Position numbers and translations under genes: made by a program
In this document: piece by piece, positions 1-6,807 of the stretch
How positions within the stretch are numbered: the stretch's first letter is position 1
Layout of the letters: every line of letters begins with the position of its first letter
Source of the DNA: WGMK01 sp046047315
GTDB lineage: Bacteria; Hydrogenedentota; Hydrogenedentia; Hydrogenedentales; JAEUWI01
Direction of reading: 5' to 3'
Length of the DNA stretch: 17,119 bases
Assembly (NCBI GenBank): GCA_046047315.1
Contig: JBJOID010000354.1
Coordinates: forward strand, 1 to 17,119
The notes under the pieces: model-generated
What the model was told of the DNA's origin: nothing
Database searches by the model: none
What the model saw: only the letters and a program-made list of their open reading frames with translations

Positions 1-369
1 CTTCGTGAGGTAGACCATCTTGCCGCGATCGAGGTTACCCTCCTTCGCCGCCCGCGCCATGTACTTGTGTGAACCATACATGTCGGCCAGATCGAAGAAA
101 CGAATCCCCTTCTCATGAGCCGAGCGCAGCAAGCGGACGAAATTGTCCTCGCCGGAACGAATCTGATCGCTGTTGAAATCCCAGGCGTTGGTGCCGGTGC
201 CCATGGCCAACAAGGTGGTCTTGATGCCGGAGCGTCCCAACTTGCGCTTCGTCGTCGCTTTGAGTCCCGCGCCAGGCTTAGCGGAAACCTCGAACGCGGT
301 CCCGCAAAGGCCCGCCACGGCCACCGCGCCCGCCGTCGACTGGATGAAATCACGCCGGTTGATTCTCAT
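1..369 (-). CDS. Aldo/keto reductase with Tat signal (partial, C-terminus off the window)
   Basis: The first 123 codons of a NADPH-dependent aldo/keto reductase run off the left edge. The N-terminus carries a twin-arginine signal (NRRDFIQS at residues 4-11, followed by an Ala/Val/Gly-rich stretch to about residue 30), so it is likely exported folded with its cofactor. The barrel begins with KRKLGRSGIKTT at 41-52. Two of the four catalytic residues of the family are visible in FFDLADMYG: Asp93 and Tyr98. Lys123, the last residue in the window, sits in VYLTK where the catalytic lysine is expected; the histidine would lie outside. The ATG at 369 is preceded by a GGGAG-type ribosome site about 8 nt upstream, and the Tat motif begins right after it, which fixes the start. 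It is divergent from the ceramidase-like gene at 513. Exported reductases of this family are common in Planctomycetes-like genomes; the substrate is unknown. Confidence 0.9.
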   Translation of the reverse strand, partial: MRINRRDFIQSTAGAVAVAGLCGTAFEVSAKPGAGLKATTKRKLGRSGIKTTLLAMGTGTNAWDFNSDQIRSGEDNFVRLLRSAHEKGIRFFDLADMYGSHKYMARAAKEGNLDRGKMVYLTK

Positions 370-512
370 CTTACTTTCTCCCACGTTACTCATGTGCTCG
401 ACTTCGAGGAAGTATATCCTATGGCCCTAATCGGTGAAAGCAACGAAACCTGGACGGTCGAGAAGCTGTCCAAGCCCCAGATGAATCGCTCGATGTTGGT
501 GGAGACCACGCC
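370..512. promoter_or_regulatory. Divergent intergenic region with a weak minus-strand -10 candidate
   Basis: This 143-nt gap separates two divergent genes and must hold promoters for both. On the minus strand a TATACT hexamer (complement of 411-416) lies 41 nt upstream of the reductase start and is a reasonable -10 box. The hexamer at -35 spacing (complement of 434-439, TTTCAC) is poor. For the plus strand no convincing -35/-10 pair is visible; a GGAGA ribosome site at 501-505 serves the gene starting at 513. Confidence 0.35.
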
Positions 513-2213
513 ATGAAATACTTAGCACAGTCGCTTTTTCTGATCATTTCGACCCTACTCTCGACGGCCTCGCCGGTTTCAGCGCAGGCTGTGGGCGGCA
601 AGGTCACTCCGGAAATGGCGCCCCCGCCCCTTACCTACAAGGGTCTGATTCCGGGCCTGAGCACCTTGGCAGATGCCAGAGAGGTTCTGGGGCCCGCCCT
701 GTTTGAAGCCTCTTGGTACAACTACAAACTGCTGTATGCCGCCAAAGACCGGCCGGGCATGGTGGATGCCGTGCACGTGGACCGGAATGAACCGAACAGC
801 CGTCTTGCCAGCATTGAGGCGGCGACCGTGCCGGAAGGGTACGAGACCGAAGAGCGAATTATTGCCCTTCTTGGAAAGCCCGAGTTCATTCTGCGCATGC
901 ACACGTGGAGCATGCTGGACTATGCGGAGAAGGGGTTGCGGTTTAGCGTCGATGCCGCCGGAAAAACCACGGGGGTCTCTTACTTTGCGCACGGCATGCG
1001 CCGGGTTCCGGTGGGAGAGCGCGAGTACATCGACCTTCGTCACCTCCGCATGAAGCCGACGGATGGCGCGACGGGGTTGATTGACGGTCTCGAGGCGGCC
1101 ACCGGCGAGGTGGTTATTTCGCCCCAGGAACAGGGATGGCTACCCAAGCCCTTCAAGGTGGTGCAGGACCTACACGTTCGGTTCGTGCTGCTGCGCAAGG
1201 GTGAGCTCACGGTCGCGCTCACCGGGGCGGACCTGTTTGGCATGGGTTATCAGGATGTGATGCGAATCCGCAAGGGCGCCCAGGACATTGGGATCGACCA
1301 TCTGGTTTTCGGGATGTCCCACACCCATTCCGCCGGGGACACCATCGGCGTCTATGGGCACTACCCGGCGGAATACATTGCGCACATCACCAAGCAGACA
1401 TTGGCCGCGCTGGCCCAGGCCCAGAAGCATTTTGAGCCGGTGACAGCCATCAGCGCCAGTGCCACGGAATGGCCGATGGACGGCACCCGCGTGATGGGCT
1501 TGATTCGCAATGCGCGCAACCCGGGTGTGATGGATCCCACCGTGTCGCTGCTGCAATTCGCGGGCAAGGACGGAAAGCCCATGGCGACGCTGATCCACTT
1601 CGCCTGCCACCCGGAATCCGTGGAAAACGGCGAGCAGGAGATCGACGCCGATTTTCCGGGGTACCTTTGCGCGGCCCTTCCGAGCGAGGAGTTCGGTCAG
1701 CCCGTGTTTCTGAATGGCGCTCTTGGCGGCATGGTGAGTGGGGACAATCCCGAGCGCACCCACGCGTCCGCCAAGGAAACGGGCGAGAAATTCGCGGCCC
1801 TGGTGATGAAGGAAGCCGCGAAGCTCGCCCCGCTGGGGGGCGACGCGTTTGAGGTTGCCATGCGGCGGCTGGAACTCCCCCTGTCCAATAAGCGGTTCGA
1901 GCCGCTGATGGAGTCTGGCGTGAGGGAGCTGGTCAATGGCCGCGTGGTTACCGACATGCTTTACGTGCGAATCGGGGAAGCCCAGATAATCACCCTACCC
2001 GGCGAGGTGTTACCCGAAGTGAGTTATGAAATCCTGGAAGGCATGGACGGTTTCCCGCGCATGCTGGTTGGCCTGGGTAACGACCAACTGGGCTACATCA
2101 TCCCGGCATGGGATTACCGCCGGGACGAGTACGAGGAGTCCATGTCGGTCGGCCCGGCAACGGCTTATAGTGTGCGGGATATGGCCTTGCGCATGGTGCG
2201 GGAACGACGCTAG
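513..2213 (+). CDS. Secreted neutral-ceramidase-like hydrolase with an extra N-terminal domain
   Basis: This 566-residue exported protein has its hydrolase part, from about residue 165 onwards, matching the neutral/alkaline non-lysosomal ceramidase family. That family is of zinc amidohydrolases that cleave N-acyl lipids. Visible family motifs are HTHS at 270-273 and FACHPE at 363-368 (zinc-ligand histidine regions), DADFPGYL at 378-385, NGALGGMVSG at 401-410 (in the region of the nucleophile serine; Ser409 is a candidate), LPGEVLPE at 495-502 and GNDQLGYIIP at 522-531. A Sec signal peptide occupies about 1-25 with a probable SAQA cleavage. Residues 43-160 contain two short repeats, each with a G-hydrophobic-LG pattern (GLSTLADAREVLG and YETEERIIALLGKP), resembling BamE/SmpA-like folds; this extension is not part of ordinary ceramidases. 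The start is set by GGAGA 7 nt upstream. In Planctomycetes-like genomes many such proteins have unknown substrates, so true ceramidase activity is not assured. Confidence 0.85.
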   Translation: MKYLAQSLFLIISTLLSTASPVSAQAVGGKVTPEMAPPPLTYKGLIPGLSTLADAREVLGPALFEASWYNYKLLYAAKDRPGMVDAVHVDRNEPNSRLASIEAATVPEGYETEERIIALLGKPEFILRMHTWSMLDYAEKGLRFSVDAAGKTTGVSYFAHGMRRVPVGEREYIDLRHLRMKPTDGATGLIDGLEAATGEVVISPQEQGWLPKPFKVVQDLHVRFVLLRKGELTVALTGADLFGMGYQDVMRIRKGAQDIGIDHLVFGMSHTHSAGDTIGVYGHYPAEYIAHITKQTLAALAQAQKHFEPVTAISASATEWPMDGTRVMGLIRNARNPGVMDPTVSLLQFAGKDGKPMATLIHFACHPESVENGEQEIDADFPGYLCAALPSEEFGQPVFLNGALGGMVSGDNPERTHASAKETGEKFAALVMKEAAKLAPLGGDAFEVAMRRLELPLSNKRFEPLMESGVRELVNGRVVTDMLYVRIGEAQIITLPGEVLPEVSYEILEGMDGFPRMLVGLGNDQLGYIIPAWDYRRDEYEESMSVGPATAYSVRDMALRMVRERR

Positions 2214-2233
2214 ACACAAGACCCTTGAAAGCA

Positions 2234-2272
2234 AAAATCGTGGGCGCGCCATGACAGCGCGCCCGCGATTTT
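2234..2272. terminator. Bidirectional intrinsic terminator between convergent genes
   Basis: A 16-bp stem (2234-2249 with 2257-2272, one G-U pair, otherwise perfect) closes a 7-nt loop CATGACA. The core is a GC-rich GGGCGCGC block flanked by AAAA on the left and TTTT on the right, so it works in either direction. It lies 21 nt after the stop codon of the ceramidase-like gene and 15 nt from the stop of the Dabb gene, which runs the other way, so it should end both units. Confidence 0.9.
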
Positions 2273-2286
2273 ACATTTTGAGCGGG

Positions 2287-2625
2287 TTATTCCTCGTCTT
2301 CCTCTTCGATTTCCATCAAAGGCGGCTCTTCCATGTCGTACACCAGGACACGTTCCCAGTGGGAGCGGAAGGATTCGACGAAGGCCTTATGTATGGGATG
2401 TTCCTGATAGCGGTTGTGGGCGTCCACGTCGGCCAGCAGCACGGTCAATCCCACATCGTAGGATGCGTCAATGACGGGGCGCTCGGGCGTTTCCGCGGGC
2501 TCCCCGATGAATACGTCGTCCGCATCCTCGATGTCATAGAGCGATTCGACGCCGGCGTAAAACGCCTCGCGCTGGTCATCCGTCAATTCCGGCTTTAGCC
2601 AGAAAAATACGGTGTGTATCAGCAT
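2287..2625 (-). CDS. Dabb-domain protein (stress-responsive alpha/beta barrel)
   Basis: This 112-residue protein fits the Dabb (dimeric alpha-beta barrel) family. It begins MLIHTVFFWLKPELTDDQR, the usual first strand followed by a helix. It continues with SYDVGLTVLLADVDAHNRYQEHPIHKAFVE, where the Y-hydrophobic strand and the HP-H segment are the family signature. The end is an acidic tail (EEPPLMEIEEEDEE). The start at 2625 is chosen over an upstream in-frame ATG at 2670 because AAGGAG lies exactly 8 nt before it and the Dabb fold starts there. It is the last gene of the minus-strand run, 22 nt after the membrane protein gene. Dabb proteins range from stress proteins to small cyclases and ligand binders, so the role is open. 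Confidence 0.85.
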   Translation of the reverse strand: MLIHTVFFWLKPELTDDQREAFYAGVESLYDIEDADDVFIGEPAETPERPVIDASYDVGLTVLLADVDAHNRYQEHPIHKAFVESFRSHWERVLVYDMEEPPLMEIEEEDEE

Positions 2626-2633
2626 GGGGGTAT

Positions 2634-2639
2634 CTCCTT
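2634..2639 (-). promoter_or_regulatory. Ribosome binding site deciding the Dabb start
   Basis: AAGGAG on the minus strand, 8 nt before the ATG at 2625. It is a near-perfect anti-16S match and rules against the longer reading frame that would start at 2670 inside the upstream gene. Confidence 0.75.
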
Positions 2640-2647
2640 GTGGGGTT

Positions 2648-3343
2648 CTATGCCACCGTACCCGGGTCATCCTGGGTAAAGCGCAAGTGGTTGAATAGCC
2701 AAAGCGTTATGAGCGCGAACGCGCCCACTATATGCCACGTGGCATGCCACGCGAAAATTCTCCACCAAATCTGGTTGTTGGCGGCAGTCGCGAGAATCAT
2801 ACCGGCGAAGAACATGAGGAATGTCATGCTCAAGGCCGGGCGTGCGAGTCGAGGGATACGCGCCCAGTTGCCGAAAAAGATGCCGGCGACCGTCCATGCG
2901 TTGAGAATGAGAATGACCTCACCCACGTAGAACTGCCCGAACTCGCCCATGTTTATCAGCTTGAACTTCTCGCCTTCGAGGGTGGACTCGTAAAAGAGCC
3001 AGGCAATTGCGCTAAAGTCCACCACGGTGGCGGCGATTCTAAAGCGAAGTCGGGAGGCTGGCTGCATGAAATCGCCCGCGACGGCCATAAGCAGGGCCCA
3101 GGTGAGGAAGATATTGCTCCCCACGTCGGTAGCCGCCGCCAGGCGATTCGCTTCGTCCGAATGCAGCCATACCGTAGGAATACCCGTGAGCAGGATGCAG
3201 AAATACACGAAGAACCAGCGGGCGGGCTGGCGCTGGATGATCAGGCAGTAAATCATGGGCACGAGCCCGGCCATACAGGTGGCGAAGCCCGTCACCGTGT
3301 TGGCGAGCTGGGCCGCATGAAGAAAGCCAAAGACGTCATTCAT
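2648..3343 (-). CDS. Seven-helix CREST-superfamily membrane protein, alkaline-ceramidase-like
   Basis: This 231-residue integral membrane protein has about seven hydrophobic helices (roughly 16-36, 43-60, 76-92, 102-117, 136-158, 170-188, 198-217). Polar residues inside the helices match the CREST metal-hydrolase pattern known from alkaline ceramidases and PAQR receptors. These are Thr57-x3-His61, Asp73 twelve residues further, and a final-helix HxxxH (His200 and His204 in WHATWHIVGAF). In human ACER3 the corresponding set is Ser77, His81, Asp92, His217 and His221, so spacing agrees almost exactly, with Thr for Ser and Asp one place later. From family knowledge this predicts a zinc-dependent hydrolase of a membrane lipid amide; the substrate is inference. 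It lies 26 nt after the Rieske gene and 22 nt before the Dabb gene. Its own ribosome site (AAGGGA, about 11 nt upstream) is modest. An unrelated membrane protein with coincidental histidines is the alternative. Confidence 0.7.
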   Translation of the reverse strand: MNDVFGFLHAAQLANTVTGFATCMAGLVPMIYCLIIQRQPARWFFVYFCILLTGIPTVWLHSDEANRLAAATDVGSNIFLTWALLMAVAGDFMQPASRLRFRIAATVVDFSAIAWLFYESTLEGEKFKLINMGEFGQFYVGEVILILNAWTVAGIFFGNWARIPRLARPALSMTFLMFFAGMILATAANNQIWWRIFAWHATWHIVGAFALITLWLFNHLRFTQDDPGTVA

Positions 3344-3369
3344 GATGATTCAGTCCCTTGCCAGCCCGT

Positions 3370-3672
3370 TCAGGGCAATTCCAGAAAAAGTTCGCCTGCC
3401 TCTTGCAGCACCCGGTATCGAATCACCCCATCCATGGCGGCCTCCGTGGAAACCGAAAGGTCGAAATCCCATCCGTGCCAGGGGCACACGACGGAGGTTC
3501 CGCGCAGGAAACCATCGGATAGGGGCCCCCCCGCATGGGGGCAACGGTTGGAACAGGCGTGGTAAGCGCCGTCGATGTTGAACACCGCTATCGCTTCTGC
3601 GGGGGTGTCAACCACACGGGTCTCGCCAGGCACGAGCGAATCGGCAGGTCCAATCGCGATACGGGTGGGCAT
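3370..3672 (-). CDS. Rieske-type [2Fe-2S] ferredoxin
   Basis: This 100-residue stand-alone Rieske protein is about the size of dioxygenase ferredoxins and NirD. The cluster ligands are all present: Cys44 and His46 in CPHAGGPL, Cys63 and His66 in VCPWHGWDFD, with the normal 16-residue spacing. There is no signal peptide or membrane anchor, so it should be a soluble cytoplasmic electron carrier. It follows the second methyltransferase after 81 nt and precedes the CREST gene by 26 nt. Its position in a fatty-acid-modifying operon suggests that it passes electrons to an oxygen-using step, possibly the FAD protein or an enzyme elsewhere; this is inference. No partner oxygenase or reductase is encoded in the window. 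Confidence 0.9.
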   Translation of the reverse strand: MPTRIAIGPADSLVPGETRVVDTPAEAIAVFNIDGAYHACSNRCPHAGGPLSDGFLRGTSVVCPWHGWDFDLSVSTEAAMDGVIRYRVLQEAGELFLELP

Positions 3673-3680
3673 GGTTCGAG

Positions 3681-3698
3681 GGCTCCGAGAGGGGAGCC
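3681..3698 (-). promoter_or_regulatory. Small hairpin covering the Rieske ribosome site
   Basis: On the minus-strand transcript GGCTCC pairs with GGAGCC across a 6-nt loop, just upstream of the Rieske start at 3672. The GGAG in the second arm is the only plausible Shine-Dalgarno sequence and ends about 10 nt before the ATG. The hairpin could therefore limit translation of the ferredoxin. There is no U-tract, so it is not a clear terminator. Only six pairs support it. Confidence 0.3.
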
Positions 3699-3753
3699 GT
3701 GTTGTAACCTTTGAATAGCCCTTGATGCAAGCCAGCCGCTTTTGGACGTAGTT

Positions 3754-4785
3754 TCATGCTCCTTTGCGGGGAACCAGCAGGTAATGCCCCACGAACCATT
3801 CCTCGCCGCCACGGTAGCCGAATAATTCCGCGCAGGCGAGAAAGAAAATTCGCCAGCGCCCGAACCAGACATCGGAATTGGTCTGTCCATACACCGCGGA
3901 CATCAGGGGCATCACGGCATCACGCCGGGCATCAAGCCGTTCAAGCCATTGCCGGCAGGTGCGTTCGTAGTGGCGTCCGTTCACACGCCACTCCGACTCA
4001 ACAACGAGGGCATCGTCGCATGTATGGAACAAGTTGAAGGAAGGCATCATCCCGCCCGTAAAAAAATACCGTCCCATCCAATTGGATGCCCCTTCGGTCT
4101 GGTAAGGATAGGCATGTTGCTGGTGGCAAAAGATGTGCACAAAGAGTTTTCCGCCCGGTTTGAGCCAGCCCGATATCCGTTGGAATAGCAGCCGGTGGTT
4201 GCGCACATGCTCCATCATCTCCACGCTCACTACCCGGTCAAATTTCTGTTCCGGCCTGAACATATTGATGTCGGCCGTGACGATCTTCAGGTTGCTGATG
4301 CCGCGTCGTTCGGCTTCTCCCTCGATGTACTCCCGTTGCGAAGCGGAGTTTGACACCCCGGTCACCGAGCATTGGGGAAAATGCCCGGCAATCCAAAGGC
4401 TCAAGGCGCCCCAGCCGCAGCCCAGATCAAGCACGTGCATGCCATCCTGAATGCCCGCCCTCTCACAGGTCAGGCGGAGCATTGCCGACTCCGCCTCCTC
4501 CAAGGTCTCGTCGCCCCGTTCATAGAGGCAACAGCTATACTTCTTGTTGGGTCCAAGCACCTCGGAGAAGAATGCGGCTGGAAGCTCGTAATGCTGTTCA
4601 TTGGCGGCCTGAGTCGCCACGGCAATAGGGCCGCGATGACTCTCTTCCAGAAAGCGCTTCTCTGCACCGGAGGCATGCTGCCGACGCGCATTACGAATCG
4701 CGCCCCGCAGCCGCTGACGTATGCCGACCCGAATCAGCGCGTCTGGCAAACGCCTCTTCTCCGCAAGGGCTGTCAGTGTGCTCAT
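3754..4785 (-). CDS. SAM-dependent methyltransferase, CFA-synthase superfamily, coclaurine-N-methyltransferase-like
   Basis: This 343-residue class I methyltransferase binds S-adenosylmethionine through VLDLGCGWG at 118-126. Much of the chain is close to plant (S)-coclaurine N-methyltransferases and their bacterial relatives: LGPNKKYSCCLY (77-88), TLEEAE, VSVEMMEHVRNH (186-197), KLFVHIFCH (213-221), RYFFTGGMMPS and the C-terminal AELFGYRGGEEWFVGHYL. The ExxEH arrangement at Glu189/Glu192/His193 corresponds to catalytic residues reported for the plant enzymes. In bacteria the acceptor is unknown; a fatty acyl chain or an amine lipid is likely given the neighbours. The start at 4785 overlaps the stop of the upstream CFA gene as ATGA, implying translational coupling. 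A start at 4818 would lie deep inside that gene and adds only low-complexity residues. No signal peptide or membrane helix is seen. Confidence 0.88.
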   Translation of the reverse strand: MSTLTALAEKRRLPDALIRVGIRQRLRGAIRNARRQHASGAEKRFLEESHRGPIAVATQAANEQHYELPAAFFSEVLGPNKKYSCCLYERGDETLEEAESAMLRLTCERAGIQDGMHVLDLGCGWGALSLWIAGHFPQCSVTGVSNSASQREYIEGEAERRGISNLKIVTADINMFRPEQKFDRVVSVEMMEHVRNHRLLFQRISGWLKPGGKLFVHIFCHQQHAYPYQTEGASNWMGRYFFTGGMMPSFNLFHTCDDALVVESEWRVNGRHYERTCRQWLERLDARRDAVMPLMSAVYGQTNSDVWFGRWRIFFLACAELFGYRGGEEWFVGHYLLVPRKGA

Positions 4786-6059
4786 GCCTGTATTCCCCCC
4801 TTGCTGCCTTCCCCCCAAGCCAGACGGCAGAGTGGCTTGCTAAACACCAGATGACTCACCCCGATTCGGCGCTCGGCAAAACCACCGGCGCAATAGCTCA
4901 GGTAAAAATCCCACATTCGGATGAAGCGCTCGTCATAGCCCAGTTCCCGAACCCGGTCGAGTTGTCCTCGAAAGCGCAAGCGCCAATCCAGGAGCGTGCG
5001 CGCATAGTGGCGGCCGAAGTCATCGGCCAGCTCCAGCCGAAGGTTCGTTTCCCGGCGCACACATTCCATGATACGGGCCAGGGAAGGCGCTTGCCCCCCT
5101 GGGAAAATATACCGCTTAACGAAGTCGATGGTGTTCTTGTTCACGTCGTAGCGGTGATCGGGAGAGGTTATGACCTGAAGCAGCATCGCCCCCTCCGGCT
5201 TGAGCAAACTCGAGCAATGCCTGAAGTAGGTCTCGAGGTATTGATCGCCAACGGCCTCAATCATCTCGACCGAGACGAGCTTGTCAAAACTGCCCTGAAG
5301 CTCGCGGTAATCCTTGAGTAGCACCTCAACCCGGCCGTCAAGCCCGGCCTCACGTACCCGGACACAGGCCAGCGCGTGCTGTTCACGGGAAATAGTGGTC
5401 GTCGTCACCCGGCAGCCATGCCGCTGTGCCGCGTGTATGGCCAGCGCGCCCCAGCCTGTGCCAATCTCCAGCAAATGGTCGCCGGGAGAAAGCTGAAGCC
5501 GATCGCAGATTACATCCAATTTATGTACAGCAGCCTCGTCAAGCGTGGAATCCTGTCTTGGATAGATCGCGCTGGAGTACATCATGAGCGGGTCAAGCCA
5601 AAGGCGGAAGAATTCGTTCCCCAGATCGTAATGAGCATGGATATTCCTGCGGCTACCCGAGATGGTGTTGCGGCGTAACCAGTGCAGGGCGCGGCGCGCC
5701 CAGTTCGCGGCACGCCCCCAACCCAACTCCAGTTCATCAAACACCACCTCGTTGCGGGCAAGAATGCGAATGACCGCAAAAAGATCATCCGTCTCCCAGT
5801 AGCCGTCCATGTACGCCTCTGAAGCCCCGACGGCCCCTCCCCGGAGCAGCGAGGTGTAAAACGCTGGATTTCGGACGGTCACGACCGCGCGAAGCGTGTC
5901 GTGGGGATTGCCAAAAATACCGCGAAATTCACCATCGACCAACTCCAGGCAGCCATGGCGCAGCTGCCCTGCAAGCGAGAGCACGGCACGCTGGCACCAA
6001 GGAACCCCATACAGCGCGGCCTCTGGAATTCCTTGCGTGGGGTAAAGACTATCACTCAT
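4782..6059 (-). CDS. CFA-synthase-family fatty-acyl-phospholipid methyltransferase with altered active site
   Basis: This 425-residue protein has the full architecture of cyclopropane-fatty-acyl-phospholipid synthases: an N-terminal lipid-binding domain (about 30-130), HYDLGNEFFRLWLD (143-156), the SAM motif LLEIGTGWG (196-204), KDYREL (249-254), RYIFPGG (316-322) and the C-terminal YCAGGF region (389-394). It should methylate double bonds of acyl chains in intact phospholipids at the membrane. Compared with E. coli Cfa, Cys139 is Ser163 (MYSSAIY), the EH of FEHVG is Glu268-Ala269 (IEAVG), and the bicarbonate ligand His266 is Gln295 (LQVIT). Glu268, Ile297, Tyr352 and Cys390 are kept. Such changes are, as I recall, common in the DUF1365-linked subfamily and may mean methyl or methylene transfer instead of ring closure. 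Its ATG overlaps the DUF1365 stop by 8 nt (ATGAGTGA) and its stop overlaps the next start by 4 nt. Confidence 0.9.
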   Translation of the reverse strand: MSDSLYPTQGIPEAALYGVPWCQRAVLSLAGQLRHGCLELVDGEFRGIFGNPHDTLRAVVTVRNPAFYTSLLRGGAVGASEAYMDGYWETDDLFAVIRILARNEVVFDELELGWGRAANWARRALHWLRRNTISGSRRNIHAHYDLGNEFFRLWLDPLMMYSSAIYPRQDSTLDEAAVHKLDVICDRLQLSPGDHLLEIGTGWGALAIHAAQRHGCRVTTTTISREQHALACVRVREAGLDGRVEVLLKDYRELQGSFDKLVSVEMIEAVGDQYLETYFRHCSSLLKPEGAMLLQVITSPDHRYDVNKNTIDFVKRYIFPGGQAPSLARIMECVRRETNLRLELADDFGRHYARTLLDWRLRFRGQLDRVRELGYDERFIRMWDFYLSYCAGGFAERRIGVSHLVFSKPLCRLAWGEGSKGGIQA

Positions 6060-6807
6060 TCAACGGGACCTCCCTGGTGGTTCTCAGGTATGGAAAATAA
6101 GGGGCGCGCTTCACCCACAGGCGAAACGCCTCGTAGTAAATTCCAGCGGTAACCTTCATGGTCATCAGGGGAAAACGAAGAAGGGCCCAAGCGAGCGTTC
6201 CACCGTTAAGGGGACGCCGTTGCATCGCCAATGTGGCGTCAAAGTCGATGTCGCCTTCCCGGTGGTTTTCTAGATGAAAAACCAAGTTCCTGGCTGGAGC
6301 GCTGGCGCGGCACCGGTAGGCGTAGTCCATGCCGAGGAAGGGGGAAACATGGAACACCTTGGTGAACGTGGCGTTGACACGATGTGGATTTCCCTCGCGG
6401 TTATCCAGCACGTAACAATGTTGTTCGTTCCAAGGAGTATTGTTGACCTCCAACACGAGTGCGTCGATACCGTTACCACTCGCGTCCAGACAGTAGTAGA
6501 CGCTGAGCGGGTTTATCCGGTAGCCGAAATAGCGCAGGTGTGTCAGAAGCAACACTGGACCCGCCGGACGAAATCCTGTCTCCCGGAGAACGATATCGCG
6601 CACGGCCTCGGATAGTGGCTGGCCTTTCTCTCCAAGATGGTCATCTCGGTCGAAGCGCACGAACCACCTCCAGGGGAATGCCAACTTACAGATTCCCGGC
6701 AATCGATCGAGATCGAGGAGGCACATAAAGAGCTGGTACTTGAATGAATGCGCTGTATCCACATAGCGGCGGTGGCGTATGGTTCCCGTATAGAGGGCAC
6801 TACGCAT
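6052..6807 (-). CDS. DUF1365 family protein
   Basis: This 251-residue protein begins MRSALYTGTIRHRRY, the characteristic DUF1365 opening in which a short aromatic and basic segment precedes the H-F-Y strand. Further family segments are LLTHLRYFGYRINPLSVYYC (centre), LEVNNTPWNEQHCYVL, KVFHVSPFLGMDYAYR and the C-terminal KVTAGIYYEAFRLWVK. No catalytic function is established for the family. It almost always sits between a FAD amine-oxidase-like gene and a CFA-family gene, as it does here, so it probably takes part in the same lipid modification. The start at 6807 is preferred to 6849: it overlaps the stop of the FAD gene by 8 nt (ATGCGTAG) and begins exactly at the conserved N-terminus. Confidence 0.9.
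   Translation of the reverse strand: MRSALYTGTIRHRRYVDTAHSFKYQLFMCLLDLDRLPGICKLAFPWRWFVRFDRDDHLGEKGQPLSEAVRDIVLRETGFRPAGPVLLLTHLRYFGYRINPLSVYYCLDASGNGIDALVLEVNNTPWNEQHCYVLDNREGNPHRVNATFTKVFHVSPFLGMDYAYRCRASAPARNLVFHLENHREGDIDFDATLAMQRRPLNGGTLAWALLRFPLMTMKVTAGIYYEAFRLWVKRAPYFPYLRTTREVPLNE

Noticed and set aside
115..516. Plus-strand frame covering the reductase start and the intergenic gap
   Set aside because: Antisense to the Tat signal and barrel of the aldo/keto reductase; no homology and no ribosome site.
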